Of a stretch of 64,000 nucleotides of DNA, positions 50,855 through 60,171 are shown in pieces. The notes beneath the pieces were generated by a model. It searched no databases. It was not told where the DNA came from and saw only the letters and a list, made by a program, of their open reading frames with translations. The stretch comes from Paraburkholderia ginsengiterrae (GTDB taxonomy: Bacteria; Pseudomonadota; Gammaproteobacteria; Burkholderiales; Burkholderiaceae). Position numbers and translations under genes: made by a program. The stretch covers positions 62,001-126,000 of the forward strand of contig NZ_LXKA01000033.1 of the NCBI RefSeq assembly GCF_001645125.1, given 5' to 3'. The stretch's first letter is position 1, and each line of letters begins with the position of its first letter.

Positions 50855-50955
50855 GTTGAATGGATGTGCCGTCAGTGGGACGGCCAATCCTCTGGCCGAC
50901 GCACAAGGCGCAGCTTCGCTGATTGGAGCGGAGCAGGTCTAATCGTGGAGACTCC

Positions 50956-52497
50956 ATGGACTACGTGATTGGTGTCGACATTGGCACACAGAGCACGAAA
51001 GCGTTACTCGTCGACCGCAACGGCGTGATTGTCGCAAGGCATTCGGCCGGCTATCAGCTCGATACGCCGAAGCCGTTCTGGGCTGAACAATGGCCTTCGG
51101 TCTGGTTCGATGCGGTACTCGAGTGCATCGCGCGCTGCGTCGACGCGGCGCGCGAGCGGAACATCGCGACGTCGGCGATTCGCGCGGTCTGCGTGAGCAG
51201 TCTGTACGGCGGCTCAGGCATTCCGGTCGACAAAGACATTCGACCGCTGCATCCTTGCCTGATCTGGATGGACCGCCGTGCGACCGCGCAAGTCGACTGG
51301 GTGCGCGAGCACGTCGATCTCGGCCGGCTTCTCGCGATCACCGGCAATGGCGTCGACAGCTACTACGGCTTCACGAAGATGCTGTGGCTGCGCGACCATC
51401 GGTCCGACGTATGGGCGAACACGCGCTACTTCCTCCCGCCAAACGCGTACGTGATCTACCTGCTGACCGGAGAAATTGCCGTCGATCACAGCTCGGCAGG
51501 CAATATTGGCGGCGTCTACGACGTCGAGCGGCGCGACTGGTCCGGCACGACACTCGACATGCTTGGCATTCCGGCGACGATGATGCCCGAGCGGCTCGTC
51601 GAATCAACGGACATTGTCGGGGGCTTGTTGTCGCAATGGACTGTGCGCCTCGGCCTGCCGCCGGGCACGCCGATTATCGCCGGCGGCGTCGATGCCGCCG
51701 TCGCGACGTTTGCCGCCGGGGCCACCCGTGCAGGCCAGCACGTAGCGATGATCGGCACCAGCATGTGCTGGGGTTACATCAATCAGCAAGTCGACGCACG
51801 GCATGGTCTCGTCAGCATGCCCCACGTTTTCAACGGGCGGCGCGACATGTACGTGTTCGGTGGCGCGATCACGGCAGGTGCGTCAGTCACATGGTATCGC
51901 GAGCAGTTCTGTCACGCGGAGACCGTAGCAGCGCAAACCTTGCCACACGGCGATCCGCACGTGCTACTGGAGGAGGCGGCCGCGCGCGTGCCTGCCGGCG
52001 CAGACGGCGTGACGTTCCTGCCCTACCTGATGGGCGAGCGCAGCCCGATATGGGACCCGAAGGCGAGTGGCGCATTCGTCGGGCTCAATCTCGTCCACAC
52101 GCGCGCGCATCTATATCGAGCGGTGCTGGAAGGCGTCGCATTCGCGCTGAAGCACAACATCGAGGCAGGTCGTCAAGGCGCACAGTCGCTCGATGACAGG
52201 CTGATTGTCGTCGGCGGTGCGGCACATTCGGATCTATGGATGCAGATCATCGCCGACGTCACCGGCTATCCGGTCTTCACGATCGAACAGGAAGTGGAGG
52301 CTGCTATGGGCGCGGCATTATTGGCTGCGGTCGGAGCAGGACTCGTCTCGCACGCAGTCGCGCAAGGCGGATGGTCTACTCTCGTCGAGCGCGCGCGGCC
52401 CAATGCGCATCATCTCGCAAAGTATGCCGAACGTTTCAAAGTCTACGTGGACCTCTACCCGGCGCTCAAACCATTCATGCACAGATTGCAGGTCTAG
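50956..52497 (+). CDS. FGGY-family carbohydrate kinase
   Basis: A 513-residue kinase. N-terminal GVDIGTQSTKALLVD (phosphate-1), a long central body, then VGGAAHSDLWMQIIADVTG (adenosine region) as in xylulokinase-like FGGY enzymes. Divergent from the deoC operon with a shared 269-base promoter region, so co-regulation is expected. Which pentose or ketose it phosphorylates is unclear; the operon already has a ribokinase. ATG 50956 follows GTGGAGACTCC. Confidence 0.88.
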   Translation: MDYVIGVDIGTQSTKALLVDRNGVIVARHSAGYQLDTPKPFWAEQWPSVWFDAVLECIARCVDAARERNIATSAIRAVCVSSLYGGSGIPVDKDIRPLHPCLIWMDRRATAQVDWVREHVDLGRLLAITGNGVDSYYGFTKMLWLRDHRSDVWANTRYFLPPNAYVIYLLTGEIAVDHSSAGNIGGVYDVERRDWSGTTLDMLGIPATMMPERLVESTDIVGGLLSQWTVRLGLPPGTPIIAGGVDAAVATFAAGATRAGQHVAMIGTSMCWGYINQQVDARHGLVSMPHVFNGRRDMYVFGGAITAGASVTWYREQFCHAETVAAQTLPHGDPHVLLEEAAARVPAGADGVTFLPYLMGERSPIWDPKASGAFVGLNLVHTRAHLYRAVLEGVAFALKHNIEAGRQGAQSLDDRLIVVGGAAHSDLWMQIIADVTGYPVFTIEQEVEAAMGAALLAAVGAGLVSHAVAQGGWSTLVERARPNAHHLAKYAERFKVYVDLYPALKPFMHRLQV

Positions 52498-52517
52498 TCA
52501 CGAAGGCTGAATTCGAT

Positions 52518-53177
52518 TTGAGCGAGAAGCGAGTGTTGGTAACGGGCCCATCGAGCGGGATCGGGCGTGCATGTGTCGAAGCGCTGGCTCGCGGCGGCGC
52601 CTATGTCGCCGCGGCTGCCCGCGACGTCGGCATGCTCGATACGTTGGCTAACTTGATTGACAACCGAATCGACATCGCACTCCATATCGGTCATCTACCG
52701 GATAGCTCGCTCATTTCGACACCAGTCGATACGGTATGTCGCGTGCTTTGCGGAAGTCCCACCTACTTGGCCGGCGCCGGCAGGCCCAAGAAGCCAGCGG
52801 ATCTCGAAGACCACGTCTGCGTGAACTTCGAAGCTCTCGCATCAGGGGCAACGTGGTCTTTCGCCTCCACTCGCGGCCAGCGGCCGGACATCCAGACTGG
52901 TGTCCGCCGCCTCTCAGTTAATACCGCTGAAGCCGCGATTGATGCTGCTATCGCAGGCGTCGGTGTAACGCACGTTCTGTCCTACCAGGCAGCCCACGCC
53001 GTCGAAGAAGGCTCGCTTACACGTGTCCTCAGGGATTTCGAGCCTGAACCAATGCCCGTCACCCTCGTACACGTTGGACAAAAGATGCAACCACTCAAGA
53101 TCCGAAGAATCATCGAGTTCTGTGTCCCGAGACTGCGAAGGGTGGGTCAGGATTCCGTGCAAATCAACACCGTTTAA
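52518..53177 (+). pseudogene. Chimeric scar: SDR N-terminus fused to LysR effector domain
   Basis: A 219-codon open frame made of two unrelated pieces. Residues 1 to about 42 are the Rossmann start of a short-chain dehydrogenase (KRVLVTGPSSGIGRACVEAL). From about residue 45 the sequence is the C-terminal two-thirds of a LysR-type effector domain (RIDIALHIGHLPDSSLI, LCGSPTYLAGAG, RLSVNTAEAAIDAAIAGVGVT). The seam is near 52643-52655. A deletion probably joined an SDR gene that followed the kinase to a LysR gene. TTG 52518 is the likely original SDR start. Neither function can remain. Confidence 0.82.
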
Positions 53178-53237
53178 GCACCCCCTGCCCGCCGCCGCTT
53201 TCTCGCCGCTGACTTCTCGTACTGCTGCCATCAACGC

Positions 53238-53384
53238 TTATGCCGCGACGGTGGTATCGGCTACACCTAGCTGGCGCAAGGCTTTCTCCAGATAATCCTG
53301 AGCGCGTCCATCGGGACTTCCATCTTGCTCCCACAGATAAAACGCGAGCGTTTGAACTTGTTCTTCAGTAACGGGCATATTCAT
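53238..53384 (-). CDS. DUF2934 small protein
   Basis: A 48-residue protein: MNMPVTEEQVQTLAFYLW then EQDGSPDGRAQDYLEKAL. This is the DUF2934 pattern (AYxLWEQxGxPxGR) found in many proteobacterial stress or stationary-phase small proteins of unknown function. ATG 53382-53384 has GGAG 8 bases upstream. Ends with TAA at 53238-53240. Confidence 0.7.
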   Translation of the reverse strand: MNMPVTEEQVQTLAFYLWEQDGSPDGRAQDYLEKALRQLGVADTTVAA

Positions 53385-53423
53385 TTTCAATCTCCAGAAT
53401 TCAATCTTGGTCCGTCAGGACAA

Positions 53424-53786
53424 TTAAGCTTTGTGATGGTGGCGGGTGCTCGCCGCAATACGCGCGACGATGGGCACCAGGTGAGGGTTCAACACGGGGA
53501 TTGCATTGGCGCGACCTTCCACTCGGGCAACGAGTGCGTCAATGGTCACCTTTGCAACCGCGCGTTGGGCCCGCCTCGCAAAATGCGTCAACCGGCGACG
53601 CTCTCCGACCGGATGCTGTGCCCACAACAACGCAGCAAACCAGCCGATCACCGTCCATCCGAGCAGGATATTGACGATGGTCACCGCAAAGGCGTCTTTG
53701 CGGTCTCTGGCGTCGGCAATCATCGAGGGCACAAGATACAGGATCAGCGCACCCACTCCCGCAGCAACTTCAATAATCTTCAACAT
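53424..53786 (-). CDS. Superinfection immunity family membrane protein (paralogue)
   Basis: A 120-residue protein with two transmembrane helices (about 4-24 and 35-56: IVNILLGWTVIGWFAALLW) separated by the DARDRKDA charged loop, the same family as the gene at 29328-29639. Start ATG 53784-53786 is taken because AAAGGA lies 9 bases before it; the ATG 9 bases upstream would leave no spacing. Basic C-terminal tail, His-rich end. Role unknown. Confidence 0.75.
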   Translation of the reverse strand: MLKIIEVAAGVGALILYLVPSMIADARDRKDAFAVTIVNILLGWTVIGWFAALLWAQHPVGERRRLTHFARRAQRAVAKVTIDALVARVEGRANAIPVLNPHLVPIVARIAASTRHHHKA

Positions 53787-53842
53787 GTTCGTCATTCCTT
53801 TGCAGTTACGATCATCAACGCACTGCCGCCTTAGTTGCCGCC

Positions 53843-54118
53843 TTAGTGACCGGCGTACAAACGACCAACGGCTCCTGCAACTTGCGGGCTGCCGGACTCC
53901 GACGAAGAAGCAACCACGCCACCGTACGAATCATTCACGGAACCAACCGCATTGCTGCGTTCGGCCGCAACGGTTTGCGCGCTTTGTCCTCGCTGCGACG
54001 CAGGCGCGCCTACTGAAGGCCGATAAGAAGGTGCCGGGCCGTAGCCGCTGGCAAATGCAGGTGCCGCGATAGAAGTGGCCGCTGCAAGGAGCAATGCCGC
54101 AATCAGTTTGTTTTTCAT
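53843..54118 (-). CDS. Small secreted protein
   Basis: A 91-residue protein with a signal peptide (1-24, ending PAFAS) and a Ser/Gly/Ala-rich mature part containing NDSYGGVVASSSESGS. The latter recurs in small Burkholderia exported proteins near DUF4148 genes; no function is known. ATG 54116-54118 follows GGAGATTGAATC. Confidence 0.7.
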   Translation of the reverse strand: MKNKLIAALLLAAATSIAAPAFASGYGPAPSYRPSVGAPASQRGQSAQTVAAERSNAVGSVNDSYGGVVASSSESGSPQVAGAVGRLYAGH

Positions 54119-54276
54119 GATTCAATCTCCGACACATTTGCAGGAGCGTCGCGAATTGAGTAAGGCACGCGCCGCCGACAAGAACCAGTTTAGGCGCGAC
54201 CTATCTTTTTTCTATGCCGATAGCGTGAAATCACTATTGCTGCAAGCCAAACAATTCCCTGCGCCCTGCCTCCCGC

Positions 54277-54312
54277 AAAAAAAAGGACCATCCAGATGGA
54301 CAGTCCTTTTTT
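54277..54312 (-). terminator. Terminator of the glucosidase gene
   Basis: The stem GGAC..CATCC/GGATG..GTCC is bounded by A7-8 and T6 runs on the plus strand; on the minus strand the T-run follows the hairpin. It lies 45 bases after the stop at 54357. Confidence 0.75.
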
Positions 54313-54356
54313 CGTGCCGCTAAAGATTGCGCGTTACCGGCGCTTGAAACCCCGAG

Positions 54357-56636
54357 TCAGAGCAGCGCAACCACCCGCACATCCCCTTGTTCAGCTGAGG
54401 CAACCACCTTCTCGCCAATCCGGCGGAACGTGATCGACACCGACGAATCCCCCACCCGCAGATCGCCGACTTCGAGCCAGTCGATGCCTTCGGGCAGCAT
54501 CGGCTGCTCGATCAGCACTTCGCGCCGCTCGGCGTCGATCGTGATGCCCAGACATGCTTCGAGCATCATGAACGGCGAGCCCGCCGCCCAGGCCTGCGGC
54601 AGACAGGCGACCGGGTAGGCGGTAGGCGGCTCGCCGCGCCGCCGCGGAAAACCGCAGAACAGTTCCGGCAAACGCATGTCGAAATTGACCGCCGCCTGGA
54701 ACAGCGCCTGCAGAAGGCGCACGGCCGACGCCTTGCCGCCGTAGCGCGACAGGCCGCGCGCGCACAGCGCGTTGTCGTGCGGCCAGACCGAGCCGTTGTG
54801 ATACGCCATGGGGTTGAAGCGCGACTGGCTCGCGGCCAGCGTGCGCACACCCCAGCCGGTGTGGAACAGCGCGGAGTCGAGTGCGCGCACCACCGCTTCG
54901 CCACGTTCGCGCGAAGGCAATCCGAAGGCCAGCAAGTGGCCCGCATTCGAGGCCATCACACGGCACAGCTCACCATGGCCGTCGAGCGCGATGCCATAGA
55001 AACCCGCTTCGTCCATCCAGTACTTTTCTTCGACGCACTGCTTGATGTGCTTCGAGCGCTCGCTGTATTTCTTGGCCGCGTCGTGCAGGCCGCGCAGTTT
55101 GGCGAAGCGGGCCATGGTGTCGAAAGCGGCGCTCGCGTAAGCCTGCACTTCGACAAGCGCGATCGGACCGTCGGGGAAATGACCGTCGGCATGAAACACC
55201 GAATCGTGGCTGTCCTTCCAGCCCTGATTGGCAAGACCGCCCGCCGATTCGCGCTGGTAATCGAGCAGGCCGTAACGGTTCTTGTCGCACACGCCGGCCA
55301 CCCACTGCGCCGCGCGCTCGAGCGCCGGCCACAGTTCGTCGATCAGCGCGAGGTCGCCCGTGCGCGCCGCGTAGGCGCCGGCCAGCACGATGAACAACGG
55401 CGTGGTATCGACGCCGCCGTAGTACAGCGCGAACGGCACTTCCGCGGTGGCGGCCATTTCGCCCTTGCGCATCTCGTGCATGATCTTGCCCGGCGCGGCG
55501 TCGCGAAACGGCATGCTCTCGCGCGCCTGATGTTCGGCAAGAAAGCGCAGCACGCCCGCCGCGAGTTGCGGCTGCAGCCACAGCGTCTGCAGCGACGTGA
55601 TGACCGCGTCGCGGCCAAACGGGGTCGAGAACCACGGAATGCCCGCGTAGGGATACGGGCCGGTCGCGAGGTCGGTGGTCAGCAGGCCGAGGTCGGCGAG
55701 CGACCGGTCGATCCACGCATTGAAGAGCGGATTGCTCGAACGCACGCGCGCGGTGACGCGACGGCGCTCGCGCATCACGAGGTGAGCGTCGACGAGCGCG
55801 GCGCGCACGGCCGCGCGGCCAACCCGAGGGCGCTCCGCGTCGATTTGCGACAGGTGGGACTCGCTCAAAGCGTGCATGGGCTGGGAAACGCCAGCACGGG
55901 GCTTGTCCGTCTGCGGGACCACCTGCACGGCCACCGACAGATAGATCGACACGCACGCTTGCGCCGGCAGGTTGACGGAGTAGTCGGCGCGGTCGGCAAA
56001 GAGTTTGTCCGGTTCCGGCGAGAAGGCAATGCGCACATTGCGCGCCACGTCGTCGAGGCCGATATAGCCGAGCAGCACTTCGCCATGCTCGACGCGCGCC
56101 GGTTCAATTCGGCCCTGCTTGTCGCGTTTCAGGCCGCGCACTTCGAACATGTCGCGGAAGTCGCTGGCAAAGGAGATGGACAGCGGCACGACGGCGTCGC
56201 TCGTGCCGTAGTTGGTGAGTTCGATGGCTTCGTTGAGCACCGTGCCCGACAGCACGCGCACGCGCTCGACGTGAATCACGCCTTCGGGGGTGCTGTTGCC
56301 GCCTAGCGGCGGCAACGGGCGGTTGGTCAGATGCGCGGTGAACGAAGTGTTGTCGCTGCTGACGCTGCCCGACAGCAGCGACGGCGCGCGCCCGCCGAAG
56401 GTCAGGCGCAGTTGCGAGAGAACGCGGGTGTCGTTGACGAACAGGCCGTCGTCGTGGCCGGTGATATCGCCAAGGGGATCGTTGACGATAAACGTGTCGC
56501 CAGACTTCAGCACATGCTGGGTGGCGCTCGCAACGTTGAGATTTTCCGTCGGGATGAATACGCCGTCCGGCTCGGGTTCGCGGTGATCGATTCCGCCCGA
56601 GTGGGACAGGCCGCCGAGGGCTTCTGGCTGCTGCAT
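54357..56636 (-). CDS. Amylo-alpha-1,6-glucosidase-type glycogen debranching enzyme
   Basis: A 759-residue enzyme. N-terminal GDE_N_bis beta-sandwich (about 25-240, VNDPLGDITGHDDGLFVNDTRVLSQL) and a C-terminal (alpha/alpha)6 toroid (about 300-750) with FGRDAVITSLQTLW, PYAGIPWFSTPFGRD, DSHDSVFHADGHFPDGPIALVE and YHNGSVWPHDNAL. This matches bacterial debranching/GH15-like amylo-alpha-1,6-glucosidases that hydrolyse alpha-1,6 branches; isolated copies of this family often occur without glg genes, as here. ATG 56634-56636 with AGGAGCG upstream. Confidence 0.85.
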   Translation of the reverse strand: MQQPEALGGLSHSGGIDHREPEPDGVFIPTENLNVASATQHVLKSGDTFIVNDPLGDITGHDDGLFVNDTRVLSQLRLTFGGRAPSLLSGSVSSDNTSFTAHLTNRPLPPLGGNSTPEGVIHVERVRVLSGTVLNEAIELTNYGTSDAVVPLSISFASDFRDMFEVRGLKRDKQGRIEPARVEHGEVLLGYIGLDDVARNVRIAFSPEPDKLFADRADYSVNLPAQACVSIYLSVAVQVVPQTDKPRAGVSQPMHALSESHLSQIDAERPRVGRAAVRAALVDAHLVMRERRRVTARVRSSNPLFNAWIDRSLADLGLLTTDLATGPYPYAGIPWFSTPFGRDAVITSLQTLWLQPQLAAGVLRFLAEHQARESMPFRDAAPGKIMHEMRKGEMAATAEVPFALYYGGVDTTPLFIVLAGAYAARTGDLALIDELWPALERAAQWVAGVCDKNRYGLLDYQRESAGGLANQGWKDSHDSVFHADGHFPDGPIALVEVQAYASAAFDTMARFAKLRGLHDAAKKYSERSKHIKQCVEEKYWMDEAGFYGIALDGHGELCRVMASNAGHLLAFGLPSRERGEAVVRALDSALFHTGWGVRTLAASQSRFNPMAYHNGSVWPHDNALCARGLSRYGGKASAVRLLQALFQAAVNFDMRLPELFCGFPRRRGEPPTAYPVACLPQAWAAGSPFMMLEACLGITIDAERREVLIEQPMLPEGIDWLEVGDLRVGDSSVSITFRRIGEKVVASAEQGDVRVVALL

Positions 56637-56859
56637 CAGGGTCGCTCCTATGGGTTCGCGTGTGCGTACAGTATCTCTTCCGGCCGCCGCGGGGGCACTG
56701 CCCGGCCGCTTCCGATTGTAGAGGGTCTGTGCGCGTCAGACGAACTTATCACAGGAGAGTTTCGGTTTTTTACCGTGGCACAGGACGTGCAGAGACGGGG
56801 GCGCGGCGCCCCTCGTGGGAGCGCCGCGCGGGCGTGAGGCGGGTGGCAGCCTCGACGCT

Positions 56860-58158
56860 TTAACGTTGGGCCAGGGGTTTGGCTTCGCGTTGCGTTGCAC
56901 CCACGAACAGCTGACGCGGGCGGCCGATCTTCTGTTCCGGATCGGCGATCATTTCGTTCCACTGTGCAATCCAGCCCACCGTACGCGCCATCGCGAAGAT
57001 GCACGTGAACATCGAGGTCGGGATGCCCAGCGCGCGCTGCACGATGCCCGAATAGAAGTCGACGTTCGGGTACAGCTTGCGCGACACGAAGTACTCGTCT
57101 TCCAGCGCGATCTTTTCCAGTGCCATGGCCAGCTTGAACAGCGGGTCGTCGTGCAGGCCCAGTTCTTCCAGCACTTCGTGGCAGGTTTCGCGCATCAGCT
57201 TCGCACGCGGATCGTAGTTCTTGTAGACGCGGTGACCGAAGCCCATCAGCTTCACGCCGGAGTTCTTGTCCTTCACCTTGGCAATGAACTCGGGGATGTT
57301 GTCGACCGAGCCGATTTCTTCCAGCATATTCAGCGCGGCTTCGTTCGCACCGCCGTGCGCCGGGCCCCACAGACACGCGATACCGGCTGCGATACACGCG
57401 AACGGATTCGCGCCCGACGAACCGGCCAGACGCACGGTCGAGGTCGACGCATTCTGCTCGTGGTCCGCATGCAGGATCAGGATACGGTCGAGCGCGCGCA
57501 CCAGCACGTCGTTGACTTCGTACTCTTCCGCCGGATTGGCGAACATCATGCGCATGAAGTTCGCGCTGTACGAGAGGTCGTTCTTCGGATAAACGAACGG
57601 CTGGCCCACGGTGTATTTGTAGGCCATCGCGACCAGCGTCGGCAGCTTCGCGATCATGCGGATCGCGGAGATGTCACGGTGCTGTTCGTTCGTGATGTCG
57701 AGCGAGTCGTGATAGAACGCCGATAGCGCGCCGACCGCGGCGACCAGAATCGCCATCGGGTGTGCGTCGCGACGGAAACCGCGGAAGAAGAAGTGCATCT
57801 GATCGTGCACCATCGTGTGATTCGTGACGTGCTTCACGAACTCTTCTTTTTGCTGCGCGTTCGGCAGCTCACCCTTGAGCAGCAGGTAGCAGGTTTCGAG
57901 GAAGTCGGCGTTCTGCGCCAGATTGTCGATCGGATAACCGCGGTACAGCAGCTCGCCCTTGTCGCCGTCGATATAAGTGATTTCGGAGTTGCACGCCGCC
58001 GTCGACATGAAACCCGGGTCATACGTGAACTTGCCGGTCTGGCTGTATAGCTTGCGAATGTCGATCACGTCCGGGCCGAGCGAGCCCTGGTAAATCGGCA
58101 AGTCAATAGTCTGGACGCTGTCGGAGAAGCTCAGCGTTGCGTGTGTCTTCGAATTCAT
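56860..58158 (-). CDS. gltA: Citrate synthase (type II)
   Basis: A 432-residue hexameric-type citrate synthase. Catalytic residues are the His of [13 protein letters not shown], the His of [14 protein letters not shown] and the Asp in [13 protein letters not shown]. It condenses acetyl-CoA and oxaloacetate. ATG 58156-58158 follows AAAAGGAATGTGG. No sdh genes are next to it, unlike the usual Burkholderia sdh-gltA arrangement as I recall it, so it could be a second copy. Single gene. Confidence 0.95.
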   Translation of the reverse strand: MNSKTHATLSFSDSVQTIDLPIYQGSLGPDVIDIRKLYSQTGKFTYDPGFMSTAACNSEITYIDGDKGELLYRGYPIDNLAQNADFLETCYLLLKGELPNAQQKEEFVKHVTNHTMVHDQMHFFFRGFRRDAHPMAILVAAVGALSAFYHDSLDITNEQHRDISAIRMIAKLPTLVAMAYKYTVGQPFVYPKNDLSYSANFMRMMFANPAEEYEVNDVLVRALDRILILHADHEQNASTSTVRLAGSSGANPFACIAAGIACLWGPAHGGANEAALNMLEEIGSVDNIPEFIAKVKDKNSGVKLMGFGHRVYKNYDPRAKLMRETCHEVLEELGLHDDPLFKLAMALEKIALEDEYFVSRKLYPNVDFYSGIVQRALGIPTSMFTCIFAMARTVGWIAQWNEMIADPEQKIGRPRQLFVGATQREAKPLAQR

Positions 58159-58399
58159 CACCACATTCCTTTTACTTTCACGTCGCACACATGCCGGCAT
58201 GCTCGATCGTCATAACGTGATATGGCTCGTTGGCATGCTCAGGCTCCGCTTCGCATTCTACGGTCCGCACACCCGTGGATTGTGATAGGTACCAGCAACA
58301 ATCCATCTCGGCAGACGCAACATTCATTTGCCTGAACGTGCCCAAATGTGCCGGCCGTTGACCTGAAACGCGCGTAAACAGGCCACGTGGAAAGACGCC

Positions 58400-58571
58400 G
58401 CAGGCGAGCGGTCAATGACAGCAAAATGAAAGTTGAATCGTCTGGAGCAACAATGTTTTGCGGCAGCCAGGCTGCGCCGGCATGAAGGCATCTGCGATAC
58501 TGGCTTCGTGTTTTGCTTCCCCTGCGAACACATGCTGTTTTTGGCCCGCCATGCTACGGCGGGCCTTTTTT
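58400..58571 (+). ncRNA. Candidate small RNA ending at an orphan terminator
   Basis: A terminator at 58543-58571 needs a transcript, yet no plus-strand gene lies between gltA's start and it. A short non-coding RNA transcribed from about 58400 would explain it. No clear promoter was found and the start is a guess. It could also be an attenuator-type leader of the 58591 gene. Confidence 0.35.
58543..58571 (+). terminator. Strong terminator with T6 run
   Basis: GGCCCGCC/GGCGGGCC, an 8-bp perfect stem with a 7-base loop, followed by TTTTTT. It lies 20 bases before the gene at 58591. Confidence 0.85.
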
Positions 58572-58590
58572 AATCAGCCAGAAGAACAGG

Positions 58591-59034
58591 ATGGACCCAA
58601 TGAATGCCTCTCTCGAAACGCTGTTTCCGGATCATGTCCACACCGAGGACAACAACGTCACCGCGCTGAATCACCAGGACATCGTGGTTGCGTTGTCCGC
58701 GGCGCTCAAGACGCAAGACGTGGCGGTGTTGCATATGCTCTACCCGCGTACCGACGCGCGCACTCACCGCAGCCTCGATACGCTGGTGAACGTGCTGCAC
58801 GGTCACGGGCTGCATGAAGTCGCGGATCTGATCGCCGCAGAGGCGCACTACCTGCTGTTCAAGGATCCCGCGAAGGCGTGGAAAACCTTCCACGAAATTC
58901 GCAACGACTCGCTCGCGATCGGCGTGCACCTGTATTACCACGGCCTCGTCGGCGAAGCGGCCGAGCGCGCGCTCGATAAAGACGCGCACCGCAAGGCCCG
59001 AGATCCTGAGTTGGATCTCGTGGCGCGTTCATGA
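58591..59034 (+). CDS. Hypothetical helical protein
   Basis: A 147-residue soluble protein. Predicted mostly helical (NHQDIVVALSAALKTQDVAVLHML, then TLVNVLHGHGLHEVADLIAAEAHYLLF); no motif recognised and no family assigned. Starts are possible at ATG 58591 or 58600; AGGA lies 9 bases before the latter. It follows the terminator at 58543-58571, so it has its own promoter or is attenuated. Confidence 0.6.
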   Translation: MDPMNASLETLFPDHVHTEDNNVTALNHQDIVVALSAALKTQDVAVLHMLYPRTDARTHRSLDTLVNVLHGHGLHEVADLIAAEAHYLLFKDPAKAWKTFHEIRNDSLAIGVHLYYHGLVGEAAERALDKDAHRKARDPELDLVARS

Positions 59035-59083
59035 CGCGCTCATGCTGTATTCACGGCGCGCTGATGGTGCGCTGATGCTGCGT

Positions 59084-59944
59084 TCATGACGCGCTCATGG
59101 CGCGAATAAACTCGTCGACATAGCGATTGAACGCCGACGGATGCGCGAGGTTCATTCCGTGCGACGCGCCGCGCACCGTTTCGCGGCGCGCTTCCGGCAA
59201 CCACGTTTGCAGCGCGGCCGCGGTACGGCGGAACATGTCGGGGCTCTTCTCGCCGTCGATCAGCAGAACCGGGCAGCGCACCTCGGCGGCTTCCTCGGGC
59301 TCATACGCGGGCAGCGGATCGCGGAACTGCCGCGCGAGCGTGTGCGCGTTGTCGGTCGCCATCTGGCGAAAGCCCGGCGTGCTCATGGCCCAGAAGCCGG
59401 GCCGGCTGACCGAATCCACGAACAGTTGCAAACCCGCTTCCACTTCACCACTTTCGATCAGTTGCGCCGCCTTCGCGCGCAGTGCGTTGACCGTCTCCGG
59501 TAAACGCGCAGCCGGGCGGCCCGCGATTTGCAAGGGGCCGCCCGGATCGGCGAGCGTCAACGTGCGCACGTGCTGGAGATGGCGCCGCGCGAAATGAAAC
59601 GCCACGCAACCGCCGCGTGAATGTCCCACCACATGCGCCGGCCCCGCGCCGAAGCGCTCGATGAATTCCGCCACTTCGTCCGCATGCTGGCTCCAGCTGA
59701 ACGGCAGGCCGGGCCCGGTATCGGTCACCGGCCAGTAGTGCGTGAGACTCACCGCGACACAACGGTAATGTTTCGACAGTCCCGCGAGTTGCGGTTGCCA
59801 ATAGCGGTAGTCGCACAACGACCCATGCACGAACAGCAGCAGTTCACCCTCACCGGCTTCCACGTAAGGCATGCGCAAACCGCTTTGCAGTTCGATGAAA
59901 GAGAAAGACGACGGCGGAGGCGAAGCGGAAACAGATTGATTCAC
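59084..59944 (-). CDS. Alpha/beta hydrolase
   Basis: A 286-residue alpha/beta-fold hydrolase. Oxyanion loop LLFVHGSLCDYRYW, nucleophile Ser in VVGHSRGGCV, acid Asp in LIDGEKSPD and late His in GASHGMNLAH. The substrate class is not clear; cofactor-free esterase or haloperoxidase-like. Start GTG 59942-59944 chosen; a TTG at 60034 would add 30 residues. No RBS is convincing. Confidence 0.8.
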   Translation of the reverse strand: MNQSVSASPPPSSFSFIELQSGLRMPYVEAGEGELLLFVHGSLCDYRYWQPQLAGLSKHYRCVAVSLTHYWPVTDTGPGLPFSWSQHADEVAEFIERFGAGPAHVVGHSRGGCVAFHFARRHLQHVRTLTLADPGGPLQIAGRPAARLPETVNALRAKAAQLIESGEVEAGLQLFVDSVSRPGFWAMSTPGFRQMATDNAHTLARQFRDPLPAYEPEEAAEVRCPVLLIDGEKSPDMFRRTAAALQTWLPEARRETVRGASHGMNLAHPSAFNRYVDEFIRAMSAS

Positions 59945-60171
59945 GAGTGGTTCGCGGACAGTGCGGCGACGCCCGAATACTGCGGCGCGCACGAGAAACG
60001 ATAGGGGAAAAGAAGCGCTTACACATCCCTGCAATTGGGACGTGAAGGCGTATTGTCACACGGCCGGCCAATGCGCGTGGCAGGCCGGCTTCGCGCCACG
60101 GTTGCCGCCCGGACTGATGGATTGCCGCCGGACGGCGCTTGCAACGGCAACGCAGAGCGTGCCGTGCCGGA

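Larger units (their letters stand above)
58159..58590. other. 432-base region with an orphan terminator
   Basis: Divergent region between gltA (minus) and the gene at 58591 (plus). It holds gltA's promoter on one side and, on the plus strand, a strong terminator at 58543-58571 that no plus-strand gene upstream explains. See the small RNA candidate. Confidence 0.5.

Noticed and set aside
41000-52497. AI-2 (Lsr) uptake system instead of deoxyribose catabolism
   Set aside because: The ABC layout with kinase and aldolase resembles lsr, but DeoC is a true DERA, the regulator is DeoR-like, and LsrG and LsrR are absent.
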